Source: Sporothrix humicola
Lineage: Eukaryota; Ascomycota; Sordariomycetes; Ophiostomatales; Ophiostomataceae
NCBI GenBank assembly: GCA_021396245.1
Contig: WNYE01000094.1
Location: forward strand, 1-64,000
Reading direction: 5' to 3'
DNA length: 64,000 nt
In this document: piece after piece, positions 63,910-64,000 of the stretch
Layout: every line of letters begins with the position of its first letter
Position numbering within the stretch: the first letter of the stretch is position 1
Program-made: the position numbers and the translations under genes
Notes under the pieces: model-generated
Database searches by the model: none
Told to the model about the DNA's origin: nothing
The model's input: only the letters and a program-made list of their open reading frames with translations

Positions 63910-64000
63910 TTACGACAACGTCGCCTTGATCATGGGCTCGAGCTGCTCCTTGACATAATTGGGGTTGCGCCAGGCGCTCCAGTCGTGGTTGAACAGGCCC
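63910..64000 (-). CDS. 3' end of an unidentified gene, cut by the window edge
   Basis: The last 29 codons before TAA at 63910-63912 read GLFNHDWSAWRNPNYVKEQ and on to a Ser end. Third positions are GC-rich, as in the neighbouring real genes, and the peptide looks like the end of a globular enzyme. It is too short to name. The gene continues beyond 64000. Confidence 0.55.
   Translation of the reverse strand, partial: GLFNHDWSAWRNPNYVKEQLEPMIKATLS

Overview
The window is nuclear DNA of a filamentous ascomycete (Pezizomycotina, most likely a Sordariomycete; I cannot name genus or species from sequence alone). The reasons are short introns of 51-154 bp with GTATGT/GTAAGT/GTGAGT donors and CTAAC-type branch sites, GC-rich coding regions set in AT-richer intergenic DNA, long pyrimidine-rich leaders, one dispersed tRNA, and fungal-specific protein architectures. 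I see 19 protein genes (one cut by the right edge, one carrying a single-base frameshift) and one tRNA. I see no transposase, reverse transcriptase, CRISPR array, rRNA gene or biosynthetic core enzyme.

Left part (1-25 kb), mostly metabolic and accessory genes widely spaced: a poly-T block and long leader precede a DHA2-type MFS exporter (2123-4531). Then come a transglutaminase-core protein (minus, 5752-8292), a frameshifted sugar-porter MFS gene (minus, 9334-10958), an FAD-dependent oxidoreductase (12794-14389), a large F-box protein (15950-19680, one intron), a flavin aromatic-type monooxygenase (minus, 20079-21860) and a 3.5 kb non-coding stretch.

Middle part (25-44 kb), conserved housekeeping genes: neuronal calcium sensor NCS-1 (25419-26418, four exons), a long-chain acyl-CoA synthetase (minus, 27302-29389), a 4.5 kb gene-free gap, the ribosomal-protein lysine methyltransferase Rkm5 (33907-34908), CDC45 (minus, 35225-37888) with an MCB-type box next to its start, an asteroid-type XPG nuclease (minus, 38928-40811), tRNA-Val(AAC) (minus, 41133-41206) and a PRPP synthetase subunit with a long insertion (42145-43788).

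Right part (44-64 kb), gene expression and nuclear pore: BUD13/CWC26 splicing factor (44876-45982) convergent with the TFIIF alpha subunit (minus, 46538-48895), a Cid1-type nucleotidyltransferase with a split catalytic core (50340-54101), an unknown 210-residue protein (57493-58125), a four-span membrane protein (minus, 58810-59996), a CCCH zinc-finger FG nucleoporin of the Nup42/Amo1 kind (minus, 61242-63401) and the 3' end of an unidentified gene (minus, 63910 to the edge).

The genes do not form one pathway. Functional themes (replication, splicing, Pol II transcription, RNA tailing, mRNA export) occur side by side, as is usual in fungal chromosomes. I found no convincing undescribed multi-gene system. 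The most notable items are the frameshift in the sugar porter, the roughly 500-residue gap between catalytic aspartates in the Cid1-type enzyme, Gly/Pro-rich inserts shared by two unrelated enzymes, and a 13-bp oligomer repeated in the NCS-1 introns.
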